26,211 nucleotides of DNA from contig JAEZUY010000003.1 of NCBI GenBank assembly GCA_023420895.1, positions 1 to 26,211 on the forward strand, written 5' to 3'. Numbering within the stretch: the first letter of the stretch is position 1; each line of letters opens with the position of its first letter. Below, piece after piece: positions 1 through 7,432 of the stretch. This DNA comes from Bacillota bacterium. Lineage in GTDB: Bacteria; Bacillota; Clostridia; Tissierellales; Gottschalkiaceae. The notes beneath the pieces are model-generated. The model made no database searches. It was not told the origin of the DNA and worked only from the letters and a program-made list of their open reading frames with translations. The position numbers were made by a program, and so were the translations under genes.

Positions 1-1670
1 TAGAATAGTCCAACTATTTCTCCTGATGGAAGAACGTCCATTCTTGTAGCTGCTGGAACTTTTGGAAGTCCTGGCATTCTCATTATATCTCCTGTAAGTG
101 CTACTATGAATCCTGCTCCTGCTGCAAGTTCTAGTGATCTTATAGTTAGAGTGAATCCTTCTGGTGCTCCTACTAGTGTTGGATCATCTGAGAATGAGTA
201 CTGAGTTTTAGCCATACAGATTGGAAGTTTGTCTAGTCCTAGTTCTTCAAGCTCTGCTATTTGTTTCTTACATGCTTTTGTGAAGTTAACTTCTCCTGCT
301 CTGTATATTTCTTTTGCTATTGTTGTTATTTTGTCTTCGATTGAGTCTTCTACATCGTAAAGTACTTTGAAGTCTGATTTTTTGTTTTCACATACTTCTA
401 CTACTTTCTCTGCTAGTTCAACTCCTCCGTCTCCACCTTCTGCGAACACTTTAGATACTGCAACTTCTGCTCCGCTTGCTTTAACTTTTTCAAATACAAG
501 GTCAAGTTCTTTTTGTGTATCTGTTGGGAACGCATTTATTGCTACTACTGATGGAACTCCGAATTTTGCTACGTTTTCGATATGTCTTTCAAGGTTTGCA
601 AGTCCTGCTTCCAGTGCTTCCATGTTTTCTTCGCCTAGATCAGTTTTTGCAACTCCTCCGTGCATCTTAAGCGCTCTTACTGTTGCAACTATTACTGCAC
701 AGTCTGGCTCTAGTCCTGCATATCTGCATTTTATATCGAAGAATTTCTCTGCTCCAAGGTCAGCTCCGAATCCTCCCTCAGTTACTGCATAGTCTCCTGT
801 TTTAAGAGCTAGTTTTGTTGCAAGTACTGAGTTACATCCGTGTGCTATGTTTGCGAATGGTCCACCGTGGATGAATGCTGGTGTGTTTTCTAATGTCTGT
901 ACTAGGTTCGGTTTTATTGCATCTTTAAGAAGTAGTGTAAGTGCTCCTTGTGCTTGAAGCTGGCTGGCTCTTACTGCTTTTCCTTCTACGTCGTATGCTA
1001 CAACCATGTTTCCTATTCTTTCTCTTAGGTCATCCAGGTCGTTTGCTAGACAAAGTATTGCCATTATTTCTGATGCAACTGTTATGTCGAATCCGTCTTG
1101 TCTTGGTACACCCTGAGCTTTTCCGCCTAGTCCTACAACTATGTTTCTTAAAGCTCTGTCGTTCATGTCTACTACTCTTTTCCAAGCTATTCTTCTAACG
1201 TCTATGTTTAGCTCGTTTCCGTGGTGTAGGTGGTTGTCAAGCATTGCTGCTAGTAAGCTGTGTGCTGATGTTATTGCGTGGAAGTCTCCTGTGAAGTGCA
1301 GGTTTATATCTTCCATAGGTACAACTTGTGCATATCCTCCACCAGCTGCTCCACCTTTAACTCCGAAGCTTGGTCCTAGTGATGGCTCTCTTAATGCTGT
1401 TATTGTTTTCTTTCCTATTTTGTTCAGTCCCATTGAAAGACCTATGTTAGTAGTTGTTTTTCCTTCTCCTGCTGGAGTTGGGTTTATTGCTGTAACAAGT
1501 ACTAGTTTTCCGTCTTCTTTTCCTTCAAGACTGTTTAGTAAATCCATTGATACTTTTGCTTTGTATTTTCCGTATAGTTCTAAGTTGTCTTCTGAAATTC
1601 CTATTTGTTCTGCAACTTCTACTATTGGTTTCATTGTAGCTTCCTGAGCTATTTGAATATCTGTTTTCAT
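1..1670 (-). CDS. fhs: Formate--tetrahydrofolate ligase (formyl-THF synthetase), complete except last stop base
   Basis: Catalyses ATP-dependent formylation of tetrahydrofolate to 10-formyl-THF in the cytoplasm, which feeds purine synthesis and C1 metabolism. I translated the minus strand from ATG 1668-1670 and found one uninterrupted frame of 556 codons. The family P-loop TPAGEGKTTTN is near residue 65. It is followed by LREPSLGPSFGVKGGAAGGG, the HFTGDFHAI segment and CMAKTQYSFSDD, all hallmarks of Fhs. The last codons read GEIVGLF, then TA at bases 2-1, so the stop codon loses only its final base to the window edge. The length matches the family norm (about 556). An excellent Shine-Dalgarno GGAGGT (1677-1682) fixes the start. 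It lies 81 bp downstream of ftcD with a terminator hairpin between them. The product 10-formyl-THF is a substrate of PurH, encoded nearby. Confidence 0.97.
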   Translation of the reverse strand, partial: MKTDIQIAQEATMKPIVEVAEQIGISEDNLELYGKYKAKVSMDLLNSLEGKEDGKLVLVTAINPTPAGEGKTTTNIGLSMGLNKIGKKTITALREPSLGPSFGVKGGAAGGGYAQVVPMEDINLHFTGDFHAITSAHSLLAAMLDNHLHHGNELNIDVRRIAWKRVVDMNDRALRNIVVGLGGKAQGVPRQDGFDITVASEIMAILCLANDLDDLRERIGNMVVAYDVEGKAVRASQLQAQGALTLLLKDAIKPNLVQTLENTPAFIHGGPFANIAHGCNSVLATKLALKTGDYAVTEGGFGADLGAEKFFDIKCRYAGLEPDCAVIVATVRALKMHGGVAKTDLGEENMEALEAGLANLERHIENVAKFGVPSVVAINAFPTDTQKELDLVFEKVKASGAEVAVSKVFAEGGDGGVELAEKVVEVCENKKSDFKVLYDVEDSIEDKITTIAKEIYRAGEVNFTKACKKQIAELEELGLDKLPICMAKTQYSFSDDPTLVGAPEGFTLTIRSLELAAGAGFIVALTGDIMRMPGLPKVPAATRMDVLPSGEIVGLF

Positions 1671-1676
1671 TAATTT

Positions 1677-1682
1677 ACCTCC
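1677..1682 (-). promoter_or_regulatory. Ribosome binding site of fhs
   Basis: GGAGGT on the minus strand, 6 bases upstream of ATG 1670. It decides the fhs start. It lies only about 27 bases after the terminator hairpin at 1709-1738, leaving no room for a normal promoter between hairpin and gene. Confidence 0.8.
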
Positions 1683-1703
1683 AAATTTAGGTTCTAGTAT
1701 TTT

Positions 1704-1738
1704 AAAAAATCCCCTTACTTATTAATAAATAAGGGGAT
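1704..1738 (-). terminator. Rho-independent terminator after ftcD
   Basis: A nine-base-pair stem (1709-1717 with 1730-1738, core CCCCTTA/TAAGGGG) is followed on the minus strand by six T residues. It lies 14 bp after the ftcD stop and 39 bp before the fhs start, so it separates the two genes or attenuates read-through into fhs. Confidence 0.85.
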
Positions 1739-1751
1739 ATTTTATTATTAA

Positions 1752-2696
1752 TTAGTCCATTAAGTGAGTTTCTAGTATTTGCTCTCTTCTGAATCCTTCT
1801 AATCCTAGGTAGTATTCTAGAGAGTTGATTACGTATGCAAGTTTTATTGGTCCAACTAGTTCTGAACCTGTAACTGTTATACCGTATCTCTTAGCTTCTT
1901 GTTTAACTAATTCGAATACTCTGTATACTGGTGTGTTTTCACAGTCAAACATGTTAACTGAAACAACAACTCCGTCTCTTTCAGGGAATTTGATTCCAAC
2001 TGCTCTTGTAGTTGAGAATCCGCCTGATGGTCCTCTTACTGCTTTAGCTATTTGTTTAGCTTTAGCAACGTCTTCTGTATCTAGGAATACGTTGTAAGCT
2101 GTAAGTCCTTCAGCTTCTGCTGAACATATAGTTGCTCCAGCTGTATCTGAAAGAAGTCCGTCTTTTGAAAGATCTGGTTTTCTTGATTCGTATTCGTCTT
2201 TTCTTGATTCATCATCTTTGATTTCTTTAAGAAGATCTCTAAGTCCTTCGTATTGTCCTTTTCTTATGAACGCAAGTGCTTTTCTTTCTTCTGTTGATGC
2301 ATTGTCTGCAGCATAGAATATAGGCACTCCAGTTTTTTCGTGAAGTTCTTTACCTATTTCATCCGCTAATTCAACACACTCTTCAACTGTAGTGTTTTTG
2401 AATGGGAATAGAGGTATAGTATCTTGTGCTCCTATTCTTGGGTGAGTTCCACTTTGCTCTCTCATGTCTATAAGTTCTATTGACTTAGAAGCCATGTTTA
2501 TAAGAGCTTCTTTTAGTGGAGCTGGTTCTCCTATCATAGTAACAACTGTTCTGTTGAAGTCAGCTTCTGGCTCATAGCTTACAAGCTTAACTCCATCAAC
2601 TTTTCTTACCTCTTCTACTACTGCTTCGATAACATCTTCTCTTCTACCGTCACTAAAGTTAGGAACGGCAAGGATGTACTTTTTACCTTCTGACAT
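1752..2696 (-). CDS. ftcD: Glutamate formimidoyltransferase
   Basis: Transfers the formimino group of N-formimino-L-glutamate, a histidine breakdown product, to tetrahydrofolate, giving glutamate and 5-formimino-THF. The 314-residue length is that of a stand-alone bacterial transferase, without the fused cyclodeaminase domain of the animal enzyme. The N-terminal AVPNFSDGRR and the EQSGTHPRIGAQDTIPLFPF segment, which carries the conserved histidine used as general base, are visible, as are DTAGA and RGPSGGFSTTRAVG further on. The start ATG (2694-2696) has a GAGGAG ribosome binding site about 9 bases upstream. A good sigma-A-like promoter lies at 2739-2767 and a terminator follows the gene. It implies histidine fermentation; the cyclodeaminase and hut genes are not in the window. 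Confidence 0.95.
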   Translation of the reverse strand: MSEGKKYILAVPNFSDGRREDVIEAVVEEVRKVDGVKLVSYEPEADFNRTVVTMIGEPAPLKEALINMASKSIELIDMREQSGTHPRIGAQDTIPLFPFKNTTVEECVELADEIGKELHEKTGVPIFYAADNASTEERKALAFIRKGQYEGLRDLLKEIKDDESRKDEYESRKPDLSKDGLLSDTAGATICSAEAEGLTAYNVFLDTEDVAKAKQIAKAVRGPSGGFSTTRAVGIKFPERDGVVVSVNMFDCENTPVYRVFELVKQEAKRYGITVTGSELVGPIKLAYVINSLEYYLGLEGFRREQILETHLMD

Positions 2697-2738
2697 TTAA
2701 CAAAACTCCTCTCGTGTAATCTTATTTCTGTCACCCTC

Positions 2739-2767
2739 ATTATAGCACATACCTGGCTTTATATAAA
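2739..2767 (-). promoter_or_regulatory. Promoter of ftcD
   Basis: Minus-strand -10 TATAAT (2739-2744) and -35 TTTATA (2762-2767) are separated by exactly 17 bp. The -10 box is perfect and the -35 box matches four of six positions. The start codon is 43 bp downstream. Confidence 0.7.
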
Positions 2768-2779
2768 GGGGTAACCATT

Positions 2780-2828
2780 AAGTATACAATCTGATTATCA
2801 GTTTATAGTATGAAATTTTTGTATACAA
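2780..2828 (-). promoter_or_regulatory. Paired GTATAC palindromes upstream of the ftcD promoter, possible operator
   Basis: TTGTATACAA (2819-2828) is a perfect palindrome, and AAGTATACAA (2780-2789) is a near copy 39 bp away, centre to centre. Each has an ATCAGTTT-containing stretch close by on the same side. Both lie just upstream of the ftcD -35 box. Short palindromes of this shape are typical of GntR-family sites. The regulator is not in the window, so assignment is inference. Confidence 0.4.
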
Positions 2829-2908
2829 TAGATATAATCTATATAATTTCAATCAGATATCAGTTTTATTTTCTATATTTTACCATTTATGACAATTAGA
2901 TACCAATT

Positions 2909-3628
2909 CTATTTATCTATCATTTCTATAGCGCTAACCGGACAGATCTTAGCACATAGAGAACATCCTACACAAATATCTCTATCCACTTCATGCGGTT
3001 CTTCTCTATATCCTTCAATCGCTATAACTGGACATTTCTGTGCACAAAGTGTACATCCGATACATTTGTCTTTATCTATTTCAGCGACAATGTTCTTTCT
3101 TATTTCTATTTCTGAACCTATTGCCTTTGTAGGACATTTCTGCGCACATATTGTACAGTTAGTACATTTGTCATAATTTATATGTGCAAGGTTGTCGTCG
3201 AACTCCATTGCCCAGAATGGACATGCTCTAACACACATCTGACAAGAGGTACATCCAACTTTACATACCTCTCTTACGTCTTTACCTTTGTCCTTATTGC
3301 TGCAGTCTACTATTATATTCTGCTCATAAGGTATCATTTCTATAATATTTCTTGGACATACTTTAACACAAAGTGTACATCCTCTACATTTTTCTCTGTC
3401 TACAACTGCAATTCCATCTACTATGCTTATTGCTTCAAATGGACATTCCTGAACACACGACCCATATCCCAGACATCCGTATGAACAGTCTTTGCTGTCC
3501 ACGTCCTTCATAAGCTCATGAGCGCCGAGACAGTCATCCACTTTAAGTTCTGTTTTTTCAGTGACATTGCTTGTGCACCCGTTACACAGAACTCTTGCCA
3601 CCATTTTTTTCTTAGCCTTTTTAGCCAT
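2909..3628 (-). CDS. Soluble polyferredoxin (RnfB core-like, multiple 4Fe-4S clusters)
   Basis: Predicted cytoplasmic electron carrier of 239 residues with 29 cysteines. After a basic N-terminus, residues 11-62 (ARVLCNGC, then CSYGCLGYGSCVQECP) match the part of RnfB that follows its membrane anchor. Five further 4Fe-4S motifs follow: CRGCTLCVKVCP (81), CKVGCTSCQMCVRACP (122), CTNCTICAQKCP (155), CIGCTLCAQKCP (189) and CVGCSLCAKICP (219). The last two are extra relative to a minimal RnfB core. There is no transmembrane segment and no rnf gene nearby, so it is probably not the Rnf subunit itself. The ATG start has an AGGGGG-type ribosome binding site. A strong Fur box in its leader suggests iron-responsive expression. 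The partner enzymes are unknown. Confidence 0.85.
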   Translation of the reverse strand: MAKKAKKKMVARVLCNGCTSNVTEKTELKVDDCLGAHELMKDVDSKDCSYGCLGYGSCVQECPFEAISIVDGIAVVDREKCRGCTLCVKVCPRNIIEMIPYEQNIIVDCSNKDKGKDVREVCKVGCTSCQMCVRACPFWAMEFDDNLAHINYDKCTNCTICAQKCPTKAIGSEIEIRKNIVAEIDKDKCIGCTLCAQKCPVIAIEGYREEPHEVDRDICVGCSLCAKICPVSAIEMIDK

Positions 3629-3722
3629 TTTAAAAACCCCCTAAGTTTTCCTCTTAATCTTAATTTCCTCTTAATTAAGATTCTATTTAGCCCTTTTATT
3701 AAGTACTGAGGTGCCACCTCAT

Positions 3723-3737
3723 TGATAATCCTTATCA
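3723..3737. promoter_or_regulatory. Fur box upstream of the polyferredoxin gene
   Basis: TGATAATCCTTATCA matches the 7-1-7 Fur consensus TGATAATnATTATCA at 13 of 14 defined positions, and TGATAA/TTATCA is a perfect inverted repeat. It lies about 95 bp upstream of the polyferredoxin start. It is the best Fur match I found in the window. Confidence 0.7.
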
Positions 3738-3752
3738 TCGGTATAATTCCGT

Positions 3753-3770
3753 GAGTATAAAGGTATACTC
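3753..3770. repeat. Inverted repeat GAGTATA-4-TATACTC
   Basis: Perfect 7-bp arms separated by AAGG, between the TATAAT at 3773-3778 and the Fur box. It could be an operator or a short leader hairpin; no regulator can be named. Confidence 0.35.
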
Positions 3771-3910
3771 TTATTATACCCGTAATAAAAGATTTTATCC
3801 ACTTTTTTAGGGTTATTGTACTCTTCTATATGCCTTAATTTTGATAAAAGTCAGATTTTAAACCATTACAATATTGTTATCTGCTATATTCCTTAAGCTA
3901 TTTAAGAATT

Positions 3911-3943
3911 AAAAAAAGACGAAGTTTTTCACTCCGTCTTTTA
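3911..3943 (-). terminator. Rho-independent terminator after purH
   Basis: On the minus strand a stem of about 12 bp with one mismatch (AAAGACGGAGT / ACTTCGTCTTT) and a GAAAA loop is followed by a run of seven T residues. It lies 43 bp past the purH stop. Confidence 0.88.
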
Positions 3944-3985
3944 AATCTGTATATTTTAAATTTTTTAGTCCTGTCAAACAATATC

Positions 3986-5521
3986 TTAGTGTTTAAAATG
4001 TCTCATCCCTGTAAGGACCATCTTCATTCCATATTCATCAGCTTTTTTAATTGAGTCTTCGTCATTCTTGGATCCTCCCGGCTGAATGACTGCTTTGATT
4101 CCATTTTTATTTGCAAACTCTATACAGTCTGAGAATGGGAAAAAGCCGTCTGAAGCAAGGACCGCTCCGTCAAGATTTTCTCCGAAGATTTCTTTAACCT
4201 GTTTTACTGCATTTTCAAGGGCCCATACTCTGCTGACCTGTCCCTGTCCTATTCCCATCGTTGTTCCATTTTTTGCAAGCACTATTGCATTCGATTTTGC
4301 ATTTTTTACAGCTTTCCATGCAAATTTCAGATTTTTCATCTCTTCTTCTGAAGGCGCTTTCTCTGTTGCAACTTTAATATCTTCACTGAACATTTCTCTG
4401 TCAGCATTCTGAACAAGCATTCCTCCAGATATAAACTTCCTAATATCTTTATCCGCTTTTCCATATCCTTCATATTTTATAACTCTGAGATTCTTCTTTT
4501 TGCTGAATTCTTCAAGCGCAGCTTCTGTAAATGAAGGAGCTATTACGATTTCAAGAAAAGTCTTGTTCATCTCTTCAGCAAGTTCCTCATCTATCTCTCT
4601 ATTTACTATCACTATTCCCCCGAATATAGACTGAGGATCCGCATCATGAGCATTTACATATGCGCTCTTTATATCATCAGCCGTAGATATTCCGCATGGA
4701 CTTCCGTGCTTTATCGCCACTGCTGAAGGTTTTTCAAAATCTTCTATTATATTTACAGCTTCATTGAAATCTCCTAAATTATTATAAGATAACTCTTTTC
4801 CCTGATACTGCTTCATTGCTCCTATTCCGCTTTGTCCTGTCATAGACTCTTTATACAGTACAGCTTTCTGATGAGGATTTTCTCCATATCTCAAAGTATA
4901 TTCCTTTTCGTATGAAATAATCACTTCTTCCGGGAACTCATCTCCGTCTATTTCACTGAAAAATCCTGATATCATTGAATCGTATTTTGCTGTATGGGAA
5001 AAGGCTCTTTTTGCAAGATATCTCCTTGTTTCATAGCTCGTTTCTCCGTTCTTTTTAAGCTCTTCAAGTACTCTTTCATAATCTTCTGAATTTACAACTA
5101 TATTCACATATTTGAAATTTTTAGCAGCGGCTCTCACCATCGACGGTCCGCCTATATCTATCTGCTCTATCTTGTCTTCTATTCCCAAGTCCGGGTTCAG
5201 ATATGCTTCTTTAAAAGGATAGAGATTAGCTACTACCATGTCTATAGTCTCTATCTCATGCTCTTTCAAAGTATCCATATCTTCTTTTAAATCTCTTCTG
5301 GAAAGAATTCCTCCATGAATTTTAGGATGCAGAGTCTTTACCCTTCCATCCAGTATTTCAGGAAAATCTGTTATTTCAGAAACCTCTGTAGAACTAACTC
5401 CGTTTTCAACTAAAATCCTATGAGTATTTCCTGTGGATATTATATCCCATCCGAGATTTTCAAGTTCTTTCGCAAATTCAACTATTCCCGTTTTGTCTGA
5501 CACAGATATAAGTGCTCTCAC
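3986..5521 (-). CDS. purH: Bifunctional AICAR formyltransferase / IMP cyclohydrolase
   Basis: Performs the last two steps of IMP synthesis: it formylates AICAR with 10-formyl-THF and then closes the ring. It has 511 residues, the normal family length. The N-terminal MGS-like cyclohydrolase domain (about 1-145) shows ALISVSDKTGI, ISTGNTH, EILDGRVKTLHPKIHGGIL and VNLYPF. The C-terminal transformylase domain shows RYGENPHQKA, the catalytic region IKHGSPCGIS with Lys-His retained (serine where many bacteria have asparagine), FFPFSDCIE, IQPGGS and the terminal TGMRHFKH. The start codon is GTG (5519-5521), with AAAGGGA upstream. It is 36 bp downstream of the acetyltransferase gene and probably cotranscribed. 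A terminator follows. It depends on the 10-formyl-THF made by Fhs. Confidence 0.97.
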   Translation of the reverse strand: MRALISVSDKTGIVEFAKELENLGWDIISTGNTHRILVENGVSSTEVSEITDFPEILDGRVKTLHPKIHGGILSRRDLKEDMDTLKEHEIETIDMVVANLYPFKEAYLNPDLGIEDKIEQIDIGGPSMVRAAAKNFKYVNIVVNSEDYERVLEELKKNGETSYETRRYLAKRAFSHTAKYDSMISGFFSEIDGDEFPEEVIISYEKEYTLRYGENPHQKAVLYKESMTGQSGIGAMKQYQGKELSYNNLGDFNEAVNIIEDFEKPSAVAIKHGSPCGISTADDIKSAYVNAHDADPQSIFGGIVIVNREIDEELAEEMNKTFLEIVIAPSFTEAALEEFSKKKNLRVIKYEGYGKADKDIRKFISGGMLVQNADREMFSEDIKVATEKAPSEEEMKNLKFAWKAVKNAKSNAIVLAKNGTTMGIGQGQVSRVWALENAVKQVKEIFGENLDGAVLASDGFFPFSDCIEFANKNGIKAVIQPGGSKNDEDSIKKADEYGMKMVLTGMRHFKH

Positions 5522-5557
5522 AAAATCATCCCTTTCAATTTTTTATATATAAATTTT

Positions 5558-6028
5558 CTATTTTTCTGCCAGTTTCTTTATTTTATCTTCAGTAAGTCTG
5601 TATATAGTCCACTCATCGAGCGGTTCAGCACCTAATGACTTATAGAATTTTATGCTGGGCTCATTCCAGTCCAGACATACCCAGTCCATTCTTCCGCAGT
5701 CTCTTTCTAAAGCTATTTCTGCAAGTCTCTTAAGAAACTTCTTTCCAAACCCTCTACCTCTGAATTCAGGCTTTATAAATATATCCTCTAAGTATAGACC
5801 GGTTTTCCCGACAAAAGTTGAAAAGTTATGAAAGAAAAGCGCAAAGCCTACCGTCTCTCCCTCATACTCTCCTAATAAAACTTCAGCACATTTTTTATCG
5901 AATATCCATTCTTCAATTCTCTCTTCAGTAGCTTCAACTTCATCTAGCATATTTTCATATTCAGCAATTCCTTTTATAAGACTCAGTATGAGAGCCGAAT
6001 CGCTTTTTTCTGCTTTTCTTATCTTCAC
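5558..6028 (-). CDS. GNAT-family N-acetyltransferase (diamine/thialysine acetyltransferase-like)
   Basis: Transfers acetyl from acetyl-CoA to an amine. The sequence resembles the spermidine/thialysine N-acetyltransferase branch. It shows KAEKSDSALI at the start, LYLEDIFIKPEFRGRGFGKK (beta4 plus the R/Q-x-x-G-x-G/A acetyl-CoA loop), WVCLDWNEPSIKFYKSLGA and a DEWTIYRL end. I chose the second GTG (6026-6028, 156 residues) because GGAG lies 8 bases before it. The frame extends three codons further to GTG 6037, but there the ribosome binding site touches the start. A real substrate cannot be told from sequence; polyamine, thialysine or another small amine are possible. It precedes purH by 36 bp and follows the island terminator. 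Confidence 0.85.
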   Translation of the reverse strand: MKIRKAEKSDSALILSLIKGIAEYENMLDEVEATEERIEEWIFDKKCAEVLLGEYEGETVGFALFFHNFSTFVGKTGLYLEDIFIKPEFRGRGFGKKFLKRLAEIALERDCGRMDWVCLDWNEPSIKFYKSLGAEPLDEWTIYRLTEDKIKKLAEK

Positions 6029-6072
6029 TCTTCTCACTCCGTTTCATAATATATATTAGCATATTTAGACAT

Positions 6073-6106
6073 AAAAAATTGCGCATATTCATCAATATAT
6101 GCGCAA
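6073..6106 (-). terminator. Strong rho-independent terminator at the end of the heme operon
   Basis: A perfect 10-bp stem (TTGCGCATAT 6079-6088 with ATATGCGCAA 6097-6106) is followed on the minus strand by six T residues. It begins 6 bp after the DUF454 stop codon and closes the long minus-strand operon. Confidence 0.93.
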
Positions 6107-6112
6107 CTTATA

Positions 6113-6523
6113 TTATTCAGCTCTTTCTAATTTTCTTTTTTCTATGGCTCTTGAACTTTCTTCAGGTTTTATAGTCTTTATTCTGAATATAAAATAGTAG
6201 TATTTAAAAATTATAAGCCCAATTATGACTGCCCTTCCATATATATTATTCATCTTTACAAAAGCAATTATAAGCATGGAACTTGCAAATAAAAGAATAC
6301 TCACTTTCGTCTTAAGAGTCATTGCTCTATCCTGGTCAAAATCTTTCATGTACTTCTTATAAACTTTTGTTGAATGGTACCAGTTTTCTGCTCTTTCAGA
6401 TGATCTTGCAAAAAAGAATGAAGCCAGAAGCAAGAAAGGAACAGTAGGAAGTACCGGAAGAGCCGCTCCTGCTGCTGCAAGTCCTACGAAAAGAACACCC
6501 ACTATAAAATTAATGTATTTCAT
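6113..6523 (-). CDS. DUF454 (YbaN-family) inner membrane protein, copy 1
   Basis: Small membrane protein of 136 residues and unknown biochemical function. Two hydrophobic segments near residues 5-35 surround the family hallmark LPVLPTVPFLLLASFFFARS. An amphipathic SSERAENWYHSTKVYKK stretch follows, and two more hydrophobic segments lie at about 70-110. It is closely similar along its length to the DUF454 protein at 18113-18550: the LPTVPFLLLASFFF block is shared, and both continue with NIYGR and FKYYYFIF. It is the last gene before a strong terminator and follows the importer ATPase by 132 bp without an intervening terminator, so it probably belongs to the heme operon. Its ribosome binding site is weak (GAGAGG, 12 bases away). 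A role in heme or iron handling is inferred from position only. Confidence 0.85.
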   Translation of the reverse strand: MKYINFIVGVLFVGLAAAGAALPVLPTVPFLLLASFFFARSSERAENWYHSTKVYKKYMKDFDQDRAMTLKTKVSILLFASSMLIIAFVKMNNIYGRAVIIGLIIFKYYYFIFRIKTIKPEESSRAIEKRKLERAE

Positions 6524-6655
6524 TCTTTTTATCAGCCTCTCTGTTTAAAATTCTGTATATTTATATATTACCACTATGCACACTGTATTTAACATTAGGA
6601 TTCCAATAATTAAATATCTGCTTTAGCACACAAAACTTTAAATTTCTAAGAGTCT

Positions 6656-7432
6656 TCAAGCTTTTCTTATAGGATGTATTATGATTTCATCTTTGATACT
6701 TTTTTTATCTATATATGCATCAACATTATAAACTTCTTTAATCAGTTTTTCGTCGAGTATATTGAACGGACGGCCTTCTCCTACTACTTTTCCTTTCTTC
6801 ATAACTATAATTTTATCACTGTATTTTGCGGCTTGACTGAGTTCATGAAGAACCATTATTACAGTGATTTTAAGTTCTCTGTTCAGTTTTCTTAAAAGTT
6901 CCATAATTTCTAATTGATGGCTTATATCCAGATATGTAGTAGGTTCATCAAGAAGAAGAACTCTCGGCTCCTGAGCTAAAGACATTGCAAGCCAGACCCT
7001 TTGTCTTTCTCCGCCTGAAAGTTCTAAAATACTCGAATCTTTCATGTTTTTCACTCCAGTTTCTTCCAGAGCCAAGTTTATTATCTCTTCGTCTTTTTCT
7101 GATTTCTTTTCATACCATTTTTTATGCGGAACTCTTCCGTAGCTTACAAGATCTTCTACTGTTATATCTTCTGGATTTCTATTATACTGCGAAAGAACTG
7201 ACATCTTCCTTGCTATTTTTTTTGCGCTTATTTCATCCATATCTTCCCCTTGAAGATATACTTTTCCGCCTGATTTCTTTAAAAATCCTGATATAGTCTT
7301 AAGAACAGTAGACTTTCCGCATCCATTAGGTCCTATTATAGAAACCATTTCTCCTTCTTTCACTTTGAACGAAAAATTTTCAAGAATAACTTTAGAATCA
7401 TATGAAACTTTTATATTTTTTACTTCTATCAT
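6656..7432 (-). CDS. Iron/heme ABC importer ATP-binding protein (FecE/HmuV type)
   Basis: Energises the importer by ATP hydrolysis on the inner face of the membrane. Its 258 residues are normal for the family. Visible motifs are Walker A GPNGCGKST (about 34), the Q-loop in LSQYNRN, signature LSGGERQRVWLAM, Walker B VLLLDEPTTYLDI and the switch histidine in VLHELSQA. The LDI and LHELSQA wording is typical of siderophore/heme/B12 ATPases. Its ATG overlaps the stop of the upstream permease (TAATG), with AAGGAG 9 bases before it, so the two are translationally coupled. It is the only importer-type ATPase in the operon and must serve both FecCD permeases. Heme rather than siderophore as substrate is inferred from the NEAT genes and the IsdE-like lipoprotein. 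Confidence 0.93.
   Translation of the reverse strand: MIEVKNIKVSYDSKVILENFSFKVKEGEMVSIIGPNGCGKSTVLKTISGFLKKSGGKVYLQGEDMDEISAKKIARKMSVLSQYNRNPEDITVEDLVSYGRVPHKKWYEKKSEKDEEIINLALEETGVKNMKDSSILELSGGERQRVWLAMSLAQEPRVLLLDEPTTYLDISHQLEIMELLRKLNRELKITVIMVLHELSQAAKYSDKIIVMKKGKVVGEGRPFNILDEKLIKEVYNVDAYIDKKSIKDEIIIHPIRKA

Larger units (their letters stand above)
3629..3985. other. 357-bp intergenic region upstream of the polyferredoxin gene
   Basis: Contains no gene I can support. It holds the polyferredoxin leader, the Fur box (3723-3737), a GAGTATA/TATACTC inverted repeat (3753-3770), a minus-strand TATAAT (3773-3778) without a convincing -35 box, and the purH terminator (3911-3943). The stretch 3780-3910 is AT-rich with nothing else recognisable. 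Short open frames here have no ribosome binding site or family resemblance. Confidence 0.7.

Noticed and set aside
941..1647. Plus-strand open frames antisense to fhs
   Set aside because: They mirror an intact Fhs frame with all family motifs; their own translations are leucine/serine-rich shadows without ribosome binding sites.
2909..3628. RnfB subunit of a membrane Rnf complex
   Set aside because: No N-terminal membrane anchor, no rnfACDEG genes nearby and two extra clusters; the RnfB-like core is retained in the annotation instead.
3508..3738. Basic 76-residue minus-strand open frame overlapping the polyferredoxin start
   Set aside because: It overlaps the well-supported ferredoxin frame and Fur box; its Lys/Arg/Leu-rich sequence comes from the AT-rich leader.
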